Assembly (NCBI GenBank): GCA_027064095.1
Contig: JAMOQI010000055.1
Span: forward strand, 1 to 38,346
Length of the DNA: 38,346 nt
Source: Bacteroidales bacterium
GTDB lineage: Bacteria; Bacteroidota; Bacteroidia; Bacteroidales; UBA1556
Direction: 5' to 3'
Part shown: one piece after another, positions 17,552-25,051 of the stretch
How the letters are laid out: every line of letters begins with the position of its first letter
Position numbering within the stretch: position 1 is the stretch's first letter
Program-made: the position numbers and the translations under genes
Notes under the pieces: model-generated
The model's database searches: none
The model's input: only the letters and a program-made list of their open reading frames with translations
What the model was told of the DNA's origin: nothing

Positions 17552-20500
17552 TTACTTCTTAATAATTCGGTAATTAATTTTATTTTTATCGTTTCTAAGA
17601 ATAATAAAATAAAGGCCTGAACTGAAATTTTGAATATTTATATTTATCAAATCATCGTGTTTGTTAATAGATTTATCATATACTTTCTTTCCTTGGTTAT
17701 TATATATCGAAATACTTTTAAACTCATTATTATCACCAATATATATATGAACTAGTCCATTGTTTGGATTTGGATAAATCTTGATGTTAGAATTGTTTTC
17801 ATTATTTTGTATTCCTGTTGCCAGGTTTATATTTATAGACTTAGTGATAGAATCAATACCACAACCGTTATTGACTATTAGCTTAACATCGAAAGTTCCA
17901 TTTTGTAAATAAGTGTGCAAAGGATTACTTTGTTGAGAAGTCATTAAATCCCCAAAACTCCATAAATTTTGTCCGGGATTTGTACTTCCATCATTAAACT
18001 GGACATAAGGGTCGTTGTTAGTATATGTAAAATCAGCCAAAGGTGTGGCAGTGTTTACATTTGCAATAATTTCTACTTTTTCACTTTTGCACGAAGGTTC
18101 TTCAACTTTCCAGTCGTAGAAATAGTAATAGTACGAGTATGGATTTGTATTTGCACTACTCTTTGTTATTTCCAAGATTCCGGGAATGGTGTATGGAAAG
18201 TTGACATTTGAGTTATTTCTAAATAAATCTTTTCCTACAAGTCTAAGGTCGTTGGCAACTGGTAAATTAAAATCCAGATTTATAGTGTTATATCCTGAAA
18301 CAACATTTACATTCCTTGTTGCTAATATGTTACCGTTTGAATTTTGAAGTTTGATACTTCGTACTCCGGTTCCATTAGCGTAAACAGTAACTTCCTTTAA
18401 AATAACATTTTTATACACATTGAAAATCAAGGCTTGCTCATAAGCTAAAATTCCACCATTGCTATTATTAGCAACTTTTCCTACTGTCAAAATTGGTTTA
18501 ATAATTTCGTTTTCAACCCAATAAGAAGTTGTTGATGAAAGATTTGGTGTAGTATAAGTGAATCCTGTATCAATAGGATTTATACTATTAGGATAGTTGT
18601 ACCAATTTACTAATCCGTTTGCATTTGCGCTTAAAGTGATGCTGCCACCATTACAGATTGCTCCATCAATAGCGTTAGGTTTAAATGGTTTATTAATATG
18701 AATATAATTGGATTTAGTCGTTTGATTGCTCCCAAAATTATTTGCTGTGGATAAACTTACAGTGTAATACCCTGCTTGTGTATATGTATGCGATGGATTT
18801 CTAAGATTAGAGGTGTCACCGTCACCAAAATCCCAATGCCAACTAGTAGGTCCATTTGTACTCAAATCGCTAAAGTTTATTGTTCCTGTACAACTAGCTG
18901 TATCGTTTGCAGTGAAGGAACTTATAGGAGGGACAGTAGCGTATTCGCACTGCCAGCTCGCAATAAATCCTTCCATATTTACGGCTATATCGCTGGTTTG
19001 TACTAGTGTTACTGAGCCACTATTAGCCACTATTGTTCCTCCATTGGGTAAAGTGTTTCCATCATAGCTTCCTATTAATGGGGAATTGGCATTAGGTCCA
19101 TCGTAAATTTTTAAATAATCGTAGTTTGCTTCGAAATTAAATACCGTAAAAGTTAATGTTACTTTGGTAGCTCCAAGGGGAGATATTATTGTAGTTGTGT
19201 TTGTATTATCACCATAATTATTAGGTCCTCCTGAATCAAATAAGATACCTGTACAACTAGTTAAGGTTTGTGAACCACTGCCACCAGGCATATAAACTTG
19301 GCAAGGATTCACAGTATCTACACTTATATATCCTGTCTTAATTACTGTATCAATACCGCAGCTTCCTCCATCGGCAATAAGTTTAACAGTATAGGAACCG
19401 AAATTTGAATATGTATGTTGCGGATTAAAAAGGATACTGGTGTCTCCATCGCCAAAATCCCAATAGAAACTACTACCATTATTACTCAAATTTTGAAAAT
19501 TTATAACGGCAGGAGGAGTGCAAAAATCTGTTACTGAAGATGTGAAGTCAGCTTGAACGCCTGCCTGATATGCAGCACCTATTCCAACAGCATAAAATGC
19601 ATTTGTTGTGCTTTCAACCTGTGGAGAACAAGCTCCATAAAGGTCTATTGCTGATTTGATAAAGTAGAATCTGGCATCTGCATATTGTGATGTGTTAGTG
19701 AGATATACTGTCAATGCTCTAAAAGTAATCTGAGATGCAGTATCTATACCTAAGCCATTAACGGAGTATACATCGCCATTATCATTAGTACCGTTTCCTC
19801 CTGCTGCCAATAAATAATAACAGTAATTCAAAACACCATTATTTGTATGAACACCACCATTGTCAGCGGTGCCAATGTAATAGTTTTGTCCTAAATAAGT
19901 ATCAGGGTCTCCTTTAGATTTAGGATTTGACATCGACCTTATTGAGTTACCAATATTTTCACCGATTAGCCAATTTGCAGTATTTGGTTTAGCATAAAAC
20001 TCTATTGAAGTACCAAATATATCGCTGAAAGCTTCATTCATTGCTCCTGACTCATCTTGATAATCTAGGTCGGCAGTATTGGATGTAAGACCATGTGTTA
20101 TTTCATGTCCAACAATATCTAAAGCAACTAATGGACCAATACTTGAATTACCATCTCCAAATGTCATTACTTGTCCATTCCAATAGGCATTAGCATAGTT
20201 TGTGCTGTAATGTACATAGGCTTTTAGTTTATAGCCATTCCCATCAATACTGTTTCTATTATGTTTGTTGTAGTAATAATCATAAGTCATTTCTAATCCC
20301 CAATGTGCATCAGTTGCAACCTCATCTTGCTGAGAATTATAATTATTCCAAACATTATTAGAATCAATAAAATCAACTGCACTTCCGTAGGTTGTAGAAT
20401 TATTTAAATCATAGGTCTCTATCCCCTGACCTCTGGAATTCTCTCTTAATCTAAAAGTATTATTATAAAAATCTGACACGATACTTTGAGTGCCACTATA

Positions 20501-21229
20501 TTTAGTATTGGCAGTTCCTACACTATCAATTTCGTGAATAATATCATTGATAAATAGAATTTTACCATTATTAGCATCTACAAAAACTTCAGAGCGGCTC
20601 ATTGGCTTATGTGCATATATATTAAACTTGTATGCTAAGCGATATTTTTTTGTATTCTTATTTCTAATAATTTCCATTTCAGCTTTAGGGAAATAGCTTG
20701 CCTCAGGATCGTTATTTAATTTCTTTATATACTCTTCTTCTTCAGGAATTTGCCACTTATATACTTTAGCATTTATACTATTTAAAGCATAATTTAGAGC
20801 AGTTGATTCACTTAAACCGGAAGTGTATTCCCCTAATGCTTCTGTTTGCACAATACCATTTAAGGAAGAAACTCTACCATTTTTTATGTGAAGTATTAGC
20901 ATCGCGTCATGGACTTTAGCTTTATCAATACTTAGTTTGTATCGAATATGAGTTTGATTTAAATTGTCTGTAAAACGATTAATTTCAACCAATTCTGCAT
21001 TGTCGTTAAGCTTAAATTGTTTGCCAATCCATTTTTTAAAATCAGTTATATTTAAATTAAAATTATCTTTAAATTCAATATAATCAATCTGTTGTGATTT
21101 GTTAAGGTGGATTTCTTTTGCGCTCTCTACATATTCTTGTGCTTTAGAGCCAAAATAACTTTGTGCATTTATTTGTACCGAAAAAAATGTTAAGAGAAAA
21201 CTTAATAGAGCTAGGGTGATTTTATTCAT
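17552..21229 (-). CDS. secreted M4 (thermolysin-like) metalloprotease with CUB, PKD and T9SS sorting domains
   Basis: This 1225-residue protein has a signal peptide (1-23) and a propeptide of the FTP/PepSY kind (about 40-230). The M4 catalytic domain (about 240-555) has Zn ligands His375 and His379 (HEITH) and Glu399 (GAMNEAFSD), catalytic Glu376 and the second His461 (NGGVHTNNG). Then follow PKD domain 1 (about 559-640, WDFGDGDTS), a CUB domain (about 645-762, YDYLKIYDGP), PKD domain 2 (about 768-848), an Ig-like module (about 849-910), an unassigned beta-rich module (about 912-1065), PKD domain 3 (about 1066-1140) and a T9SS type A sorting domain (about 1145-1225, IKIYPNPNNG to the end). 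It is probably exported to the surface or medium by T9SS and degrades proteins. All catalytic residues are present. It is a single gene. Confidence 0.95.
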   Translation of the reverse strand: MNKITLALLSFLLTFFSVQINAQSYFGSKAQEYVESAKEIHLNKSQQIDYIEFKDNFNLNITDFKKWIGKQFKLNDNAELVEINRFTDNLNQTHIRYKLSIDKAKVHDAMLILHIKNGRVSSLNGIVQTEALGEYTSGLSESTALNYALNSINAKVYKWQIPEEEEYIKKLNNDPEASYFPKAEMEIIRNKNTKKYRLAYKFNIYAHKPMSRSEVFVDANNGKILFINDIIHEIDSVGTANTKYSGTQSIVSDFYNNTFRLRENSRGQGIETYDLNNSTTYGSAVDFIDSNNVWNNYNSQQDEVATDAHWGLEMTYDYYYNKHNRNSIDGNGYKLKAYVHYSTNYANAYWNGQVMTFGDGNSSIGPLVALDIVGHEITHGLTSNTADLDYQDESGAMNEAFSDIFGTSIEFYAKPNTANWLIGENIGNSIRSMSNPKSKGDPDTYLGQNYYIGTADNGGVHTNNGVLNYCYYLLAAGGNGTNDNGDVYSVNGLGIDTASQITFRALTVYLTNTSQYADARFYFIKSAIDLYGACSPQVESTTNAFYAVGIGAAYQAGVQADFTSSVTDFCTPPAVINFQNLSNNGSSFYWDFGDGDTSILFNPQHTYSNFGSYTVKLIADGGSCGIDTVIKTGYISVDTVNPCQVYMPGGSGSQTLTSCTGILFDSGGPNNYGDNTNTTTIISPLGATKVTLTFTVFNFEANYDYLKIYDGPNANSPLIGSYDGNTLPNGGTIVANSGSVTLVQTSDIAVNMEGFIASWQCEYATVPPISSFTANDTASCTGTINFSDLSTNGPTSWHWDFGDGDTSNLRNPSHTYTQAGYYTVSLSTANNFGSNQTTKSNYIHINKPFKPNAIDGAICNGGSITLSANANGLVNWYNYPNSINPIDTGFTYTTPNLSSTTSYWVENEIIKPILTVGKVANNSNGGILAYEQALIFNVYKNVILKEVTVYANGTGVRSIKLQNSNGNILATRNVNVVSGYNTINLDFNLPVANDLRLVGKDLFRNNSNVNFPYTIPGILEITKSSANTNPYSYYYYFYDWKVEEPSCKSEKVEIIANVNTATPLADFTYTNNDPYVQFNDGSTNPGQNLWSFGDLMTSQQSNPLHTYLQNGTFDVKLIVNNGCGIDSITKSININLATGIQNNENNSNIKIYPNPNNGLVHIYIGDNNEFKSISIYNNQGKKVYDKSINKHDDLININIQNFSSGLYFIILRNDKNKINYRIIKK

Positions 21230-21260
21230 AATAGATATTTGTGTGGTGTGTATATATGTG

Positions 21261-21278
21261 CAAATATATACAAAATTA
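21261..21278 (-). promoter_or_regulatory. two overlapping-phase -7 candidates for the M4 protease
   Basis: On the minus strand 21261-21268 reads TATATTTG and 21271-21278 reads TAATTTTG. Both are exact TAnnTTTG matches, 32 and 42 nt before the start codon. The -33 boxes are unclear. Confidence 0.4.
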
Positions 21279-21645
21279 TACTTAAAGCTAATATTTGTAT
21301 TTGAACTTATATAAGCATAATTGGGAATTTGTAATTAATCATTTTATCTTCAAATACGCAAAAGCTATTATAAATAAGATATATTGTATTCTTTTCAAGA
21401 AAACTGGTGGTATAGAGTTCCAATTGAAGTTGTTGTTCTGAATATTAAAAATACGCTTACTGTTATTTCGCTTAATCTAATAGCTTCTTCTTCGGAGATT
21501 ATGTAATTGCAAAAAGATAATTTTGTATCTATGCTCTTATACATATATCTAATTTGATAGATAAAAATATGAGGACTGTAAGTAATTGCAGGTTTTATTT
21601 TAAAGACTCAATTGGAAAGGCGTAGATATTTTATCTAATAAATAT

Positions 21646-21676
21646 TTTTATAATATTTTAAAATAGACTAAATTTG
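21646..21676 (+). promoter_or_regulatory. candidate yebC promoter
   Basis: TAAATTTG (21669-21676) is an exact -7 match, with TTTT (21646-21649, one off TTTG) 19 nt upstream. The predicted leader is about 30 nt. Confidence 0.45.
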
Positions 21677-21712
21677 CAATCTTAAATTTATAATAATACA
21701 TAATACATAGAT

Positions 21713-22459
21713 ATGTCAGGACATAGTAAATGGTCAACCATAAAACGCAAAAAAGGAGCACTTGATGCAAAGCGCTCGAAGATGTTTACAAAAGTAATAA
21801 AGGAGATAACAGTAGCCGTAAAAGAGGGTGGCGCAGATGAAACTGCAAATCCACGTCTTAGATTAGCAATTGCAAATGCAAAAGGAATAAATATGCCTAA
21901 AGACAATGTTCAAAGGGCTATTAATAAAGCATCAGATAAGGATTCCGCTAATTTTATGGAAGTAACATACGAAGGCTATGCTCCTAATGGTGTTGGTGTT
22001 TTTGTAGAATGTACAACTGATAATTTGCAACGCACGGTTTCTAATATTCGTTCTTATTTTAATAAGTATGGTGGTTCTTTAGGTAAAAATGGATCTCTTA
22101 GTTTTATTTTTGACCGTAAAGGAGTTTTTAGTTTTCCTATGAATGATATCGATCTTGATGAGCTTGAGTTAGACCTTATTGATGCCGGTGCGGAAGATAT
22201 CGAAGTGGAAGATGGAAATATTACTGTTACCACTGCTATGGAAGATTTTGGTAATATGGTAAAGAAGTTAGAGGAACTTAATATTGAGACAGAGAGTGCT
22301 AAGTTAGAGAGAATTCCTATTAATATGGAAACTTTAGACGTGGAAAATGCCAAGAAAGTTCTTAAGTTGATTGATGTAATTGAAGATGATGATGATGTGC
22401 AAAATGTGTATCACAATCTTGAAATAACAGAAGAACTTATGGCAGCTTTGGATGAATAA
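21713..22459 (+). CDS. yebC: YebC/PmpR (TACO1) family translation or transcription factor
   Basis: This 248-residue cytoplasmic protein opens with the family signature MSGHSKWSTIKRKKGALDAKRSKMF and keeps the AVKEGGADETANPRLRLAI and YEGYAPNGVGVFVEC blocks, at the usual family length. Members were described as DNA-binding regulators (PmpR). Later work on YebC proteins and mitochondrial TACO1 links them to ribosomes translating difficult sequences such as polyproline; which role holds here cannot be told from sequence. It is the first gene of a short + strand block. A terminator just past the stop separates it, at least partly, from the aminotransferase. Confidence 0.95.
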   Translation: MSGHSKWSTIKRKKGALDAKRSKMFTKVIKEITVAVKEGGADETANPRLRLAIANAKGINMPKDNVQRAINKASDKDSANFMEVTYEGYAPNGVGVFVECTTDNLQRTVSNIRSYFNKYGGSLGKNGSLSFIFDRKGVFSFPMNDIDLDELELDLIDAGAEDIEVEDGNITVTTAMEDFGNMVKKLEELNIETESAKLERIPINMETLDVENAKKVLKLIDVIEDDDDVQNVYHNLEITEELMAALDE

Positions 22460-22480
22460 TATTTTAATATAATATTTTAT

Positions 22481-22512
22481 GAAAGCCTAAATTTTATTTG
22501 GGCTTTCTTTGT
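22481..22512 (+). terminator. rho-independent terminator after yebC
   Basis: The 12-nt arms (22481-22492 and 22496-22507) pair throughout with one G-T wobble: GAAAGCCTAAAT with ATTTGGGCTTTC. They are followed by a short T-rich run. Confidence 0.75.
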
Positions 22513-22532
22513 TATTATTAATACCTACTAAT

Positions 22533-23345
22533 GTGAAACATAGAGTTGATGTCGATTATTTCATAGAAGGAGAAAATCTAATTCCAATAAATGAATTTCC
22601 ACTGGAAATTGCTTCGAAATCCGGGCTTATTTATGAAGTAATTCGTATAAATAAAGCTAAGCCATTATTTCTGAAAGAGCATTTAAATAGGTTATTACAT
22701 TCTGTTGAGATACTTAGTTTTCCTAAGTTTGATTTGGAAATTATTAAAGGATTAGTTTATAAATTGATAGACGCCAACAAAATAAATATTGGTAATATTA
22801 AGCTGGTAATAAGTAGTATAGATGATTCATCAGTAAGGCCTTATTTATATTTTATTCCTCACAGATATCCTAGTGATATGCAGATTAAAGAGGGAGTAAA
22901 AACTCTCTTACAGTATGATGAAAGAAAAATGCCTCAGGTTAAGATTGCAGATTGGAATATTAGAGGAAGGGCAAATAATTTAATTGATTCAGAAGGTGTT
23001 TATGAGACTTTACTTGTAAATTCTAATGATGAAATTACAGAGGGTAGTAGGTCGAATGTTTTTTTTATATCAAACAATGATTTAATAACTGCTGCAGATA
23101 AAGATGTACTCTCTGGAATTACACGTGAAAAAGTGCTTGAGTTGGCTATAAAATTGAATATTAATATAATTTATAAGTCTCTGCCTGTTAATGGTTTAAC
23201 TTCAATAGATGCTGCATTTATTACAGGGACTTCGCCTGGTGTTTTACAAGTTAAAAGAATTGGTGATATTAAAATAAAAGTTAATAATCCTATTTATGTA
23301 AAGATAAATAATGCTTTTAATAAACTGCAAAATGAATTAATATAG
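22533..23345 (+). CDS. class IV aminotransferase (PLP enzyme)
   Basis: This fold-type IV PLP enzyme shares its family with branched-chain aminotransferase, D-amino acid aminotransferase and aminodeoxychorismate lyase. Signatures are FLKEHLNRLLHSVEIL near the N-terminus, EITEGSRSNVFFI, and AAFITGTSPGVLQV near the C-terminus. The Schiff-base lysine is Lys137 from the start chosen here (QVKIADWN), 20 residues before VYETLL, the spacing I recall for Bacillus D-amino acid aminotransferase. The reaction and substrate cannot be fixed. The open frame extends up to a TTG at 22509, but that codon is in the T-run of the yebC terminator. GTG at 22533 is therefore preferred, giving 270 residues and keeping the conserved DYFIEGENLIP start. 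A different weak start is possible. Confidence 0.82.
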   Translation: MKHRVDVDYFIEGENLIPINEFPLEIASKSGLIYEVIRINKAKPLFLKEHLNRLLHSVEILSFPKFDLEIIKGLVYKLIDANKINIGNIKLVISSIDDSSVRPYLYFIPHRYPSDMQIKEGVKTLLQYDERKMPQVKIADWNIRGRANNLIDSEGVYETLLVNSNDEITEGSRSNVFFISNNDLITAADKDVLSGITREKVLELAIKLNINIIYKSLPVNGLTSIDAAFITGTSPGVLQVKRIGDIKIKVNNPIYVKINNAFNKLQNELI

Positions 23346-23351
23346 TTTTGT

Positions 23352-23384
23352 CATTATTTCTGCAAAAAGAAGCAAAAAATAATG
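23352..23384 (+). other. hairpin just past the aminotransferase stop
   Basis: CATTATTTCTGC (23352-23363) pairs with GCAAAAAATAATG (23372-23384) with a small bulge and an A-rich loop. It begins 7 nt after the stop codon. There is no T-tract, so it may protect the mRNA 3' end rather than terminate. Confidence 0.35.
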
Positions 23385-23483
23385 CCAAATCCAAATATTT
23401 ATATTGGTAATCAGCTAATATTAAAGTTATTACTGATTTATTGAAATTATAGAATTGAAGGAGTAATTTAAAAATAAAGATCT

Positions 23484-23516
23484 TTTGTGATACAGATATA
23501 ATTTTTACTATATTAG
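23484..23516 (+). promoter_or_regulatory. candidate promoter of the DUF5684-like gene
   Basis: TTTG (23484-23487), a 21-nt spacer, then TATATTAG (23509-23516), one base off TAnnTTTG. The leader would be about 25 nt. Confidence 0.4.
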
Positions 23517-23547
23517 CGGAGAAATATTAACCTAAACTTATTATATT

Positions 23548-23928
23548 ATGATATTATTAGATGACTTTGACTTAGGGCTATATAATGAAATGGGGCCTAC
23601 TGGTATTATTACTTACCTTGCATTAATGGTTATATTGATTGCAGCTCAATGGAAAATATTTGAAAAAGCTGGAAAACCAGGATGGGCTGTATTAATTCCA
23701 ATTTATAACACAATAGTATTGCTTGAAATTGTTGGCAAGCCATGGTGGTGGATATTATTGTTTTTAATTCCTGGTGTTAACCTAATTTTTTCCATTTGGA
23801 TGCTTAATCTTTTATCAAAAAGTTTTGGAAAGGGTGTAGGTTTTACAATTGGATTATTATTCTTGAGTATAGTTTTTCTGCCAATATTAGGCTTTGGAGA
23901 AGCTGAATACATTGGACCGGATAATTAA
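23548..23928 (+). CDS. small four-helix membrane protein, DUF5684-like
   Basis: This 126-residue integral membrane protein has predicted membrane segments at about 18-35, 45-62, 66-86 and 97-117. The segments PGWAVLIPIYNTIVLLEIVGKPWWW and the aromatic-rich third helix resemble the DUF5684 family, which is also found fused to signal peptidases. The function is unknown. The N-terminus is acidic (DDFDLGLYNE). The stop codon lies inside the first bases of the 58-bp repeat D, and a two-way terminator follows. Confidence 0.75.
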   Translation: MILLDDFDLGLYNEMGPTGIITYLALMVILIAAQWKIFEKAGKPGWAVLIPIYNTIVLLEIVGKPWWWILLFLIPGVNLIFSIWMLNLLSKSFGKGVGFTIGLLFLSIVFLPILGFGEAEYIGPDN

Positions 23929-23982
23929 TCCGTATTATATTCATACATAAGCAAAGCGAATTGTATGAATAATCCGGATTAA
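23925..23982. repeat. interspersed repeat, 58-bp deletion form (copy D)
   Basis: The left end of the repeat (TTAATCCGTATTATATTCATACA) is joined directly to its right end (TGTATGAATAATCCGGATTAA), with AAGCAAAGCGAAT in the loop. This gives a near-perfect long hairpin. Its first bases overlap the stop codon of the DUF5684-like gene. It has the outer parts of the 255-bp element but none of the interior. Confidence 0.8.
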
Positions 23983-24002
23983 TATAGCAGAAATAAGGTT
24001 TT

Positions 24003-24047
24003 AAAAAAAGCGAGAACATTTAATTCTGTTCTCGCTTTTTCTGTTTT
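24003..24047. terminator. two-way rho-independent terminator
   Basis: GCGAGAAC (24010-24017) pairs with GTTCTCGC (24028-24035). It is flanked by an A-run (24003-24009) and a T-run (24036-24040), so it can end transcripts from both the DUF5684-like gene (+) and the lipoprotein gene (-). Confidence 0.88.
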
Positions 24048-24075
24048 ATAAATTCTCTATTCTTTTCCTTGTGAA

Positions 24076-24726
24076 CTATTTAGATTCATGCTTTGAATTT
24101 TTATTAATGATAATTTTATCAGAAATTAATTTCTTTAATATAGTTTCTGAGTAAGAAAGTGCTAAATCATCAATATTAGCAGGATCTATAGTTTGTGTTT
24201 GAATTGAAGCAACAAGTTTACCATCATTTAAGTCATAAAAATTGCATTCTAAAAATAAAGATTGAGTTTTTTCGTAATAACCGGGTTCATACATATGATT
24301 GTAATTATAATAATAGTAACCATAGTAGCCTCCATAATATGGTCTTGGTGCATAAGCTGAAGAGCCGGGTACATATTTAACATCATCTTTTACTTGAAGT
24401 AAACTAAGTACCATAACAGCATCAATTCCTCTCTCCTTCATCATTTTATCAATCATTTTAGCATTCTCTTTTGTGACAATTTCAGGAACAATAAATGAAC
24501 TTGTGCCTGTGGCGTCATATCCTAAAAATTTCAACCTATTAACAAAAGTATTTTCTATTATTAATTTGTTAGATTGGTTATTAGCTAATGTTATGACGGC
24601 AATCTTTTTAAAGTCTGTTTTTGGGGTATAACCTTCAGCTACCCATGAACCGGTAATTTTTGTAGTTGTAGAGCATGCTACTGCTACAAAAATAATTAAT
24701 ATTGAAATAATTAATTTATTTTTCAT
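24076..24726 (-). CDS. lipoprotein with a tyrosine-rich segment, unknown function
   Basis: This 216-residue protein has a lipoprotein signal peptide ending at Cys18 (FVAVAC). The mature part begins TTTKITGSWVAEGY and may be distantly related to DUF4136-like or GNA1162-like lipoproteins. It includes a strand/helix pattern (KKIAVITLANNQSNKLIIENTF) and a motif with an ERGIDAVMVLSL segment that suggests a small alpha/beta domain. At about residues 128-152 is a very tyrosine- and glycine-rich run (YYGGYYGYYYYNYNHMY), probably a flexible surface loop. I do not recognise a defined function. It is a single gene between the two-way terminator and repeat copy B. Confidence 0.7.
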   Translation of the reverse strand: MKNKLIISILIIFVAVACSTTTKITGSWVAEGYTPKTDFKKIAVITLANNQSNKLIIENTFVNRLKFLGYDATGTSSFIVPEIVTKENAKMIDKMMKERGIDAVMVLSLLQVKDDVKYVPGSSAYAPRPYYGGYYGYYYYNYNHMYEPGYYEKTQSLFLECNFYDLNDGKLVASIQTQTIDPANIDDLALSYSETILKKLISDKIIINKNSKHESK

Positions 24727-24756
24727 TATAATAATTAGTTAGTAAATAATTAAATG

Positions 24757-24764
24757 CAAATGTA
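24757..24764 (-). promoter_or_regulatory. candidate -7 promoter box (TACATTTG)
   Basis: On the minus strand this reads TACATTTG, an exact TAnnTTTG match 31 nt before the lipoprotein start. The -33 region would fall inside the left end of repeat copy B. Confidence 0.4.
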
Positions 24765-24775
24765 ATAATATTTAC

Positions 24776-25032
24776 TTAACCCGTATTATTCATGCAAAAG
24801 CAAGCGAATTGTATGAATAGATAATGATTAGCGAGCTACAATGCCGGAAACCCTTTCCGAAACAAGTTCGGGGCAGATTGATTTAAGAAAAACTCAAATT
24901 TGGGGATTAGAAAATTATCCAAATTTATTTACCTCAGTTAGATATAAGCTTTTTGTGAGTGAAATCTTATGTCTAACTGTGGTTATTAGTATTTCTTAAT
25001 CGTCAGGATTATTTGTGAATAATCCGGATTAA
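24776..25032. repeat. interspersed repeat, copy B (full length)
   Basis: This copy is 257 bp, with both terminal inverted repeats kept: TTAACCCGTATTATTCA on the left and TGAATAATCCGGATTAA on the right. Internal hairpins include AAATTTGG with CCAAATTT, the 19-nt arms 24930-24948 and 24966-24984, and GGATTATT-TGTG-AATAATCC near the right end. It ends 20 bp from the mpl stop codon (minus strand). Together with the short lipoprotein leader it fills the gap 24727-25051. Confidence 0.88.
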
Positions 25033-25051
25033 GTTAATATTATAAATAATG

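Larger units (their letters stand above)
21230..21712. other. divergent intergenic region between the M4 protease and yebC
   Basis: This 483-bp AT-rich region holds the promoters of both divergent genes at its two edges. The middle (about 21290-21640) shows no gene, RNA or repeat that I can support. Confidence 0.4.

Noticed and set aside
18776-19067. Plus-strand open frames opposite the CUB and PKD region of the M4 protease
   Set aside because: Two overlap each other in different frames, and both are antisense to recognisable domains.
22054-22353. Minus-strand open frame of 99 codons opposite yebC
   Set aside because: The Ser-rich translation is the complement of conserved yebC coding sequence and has no independent support.
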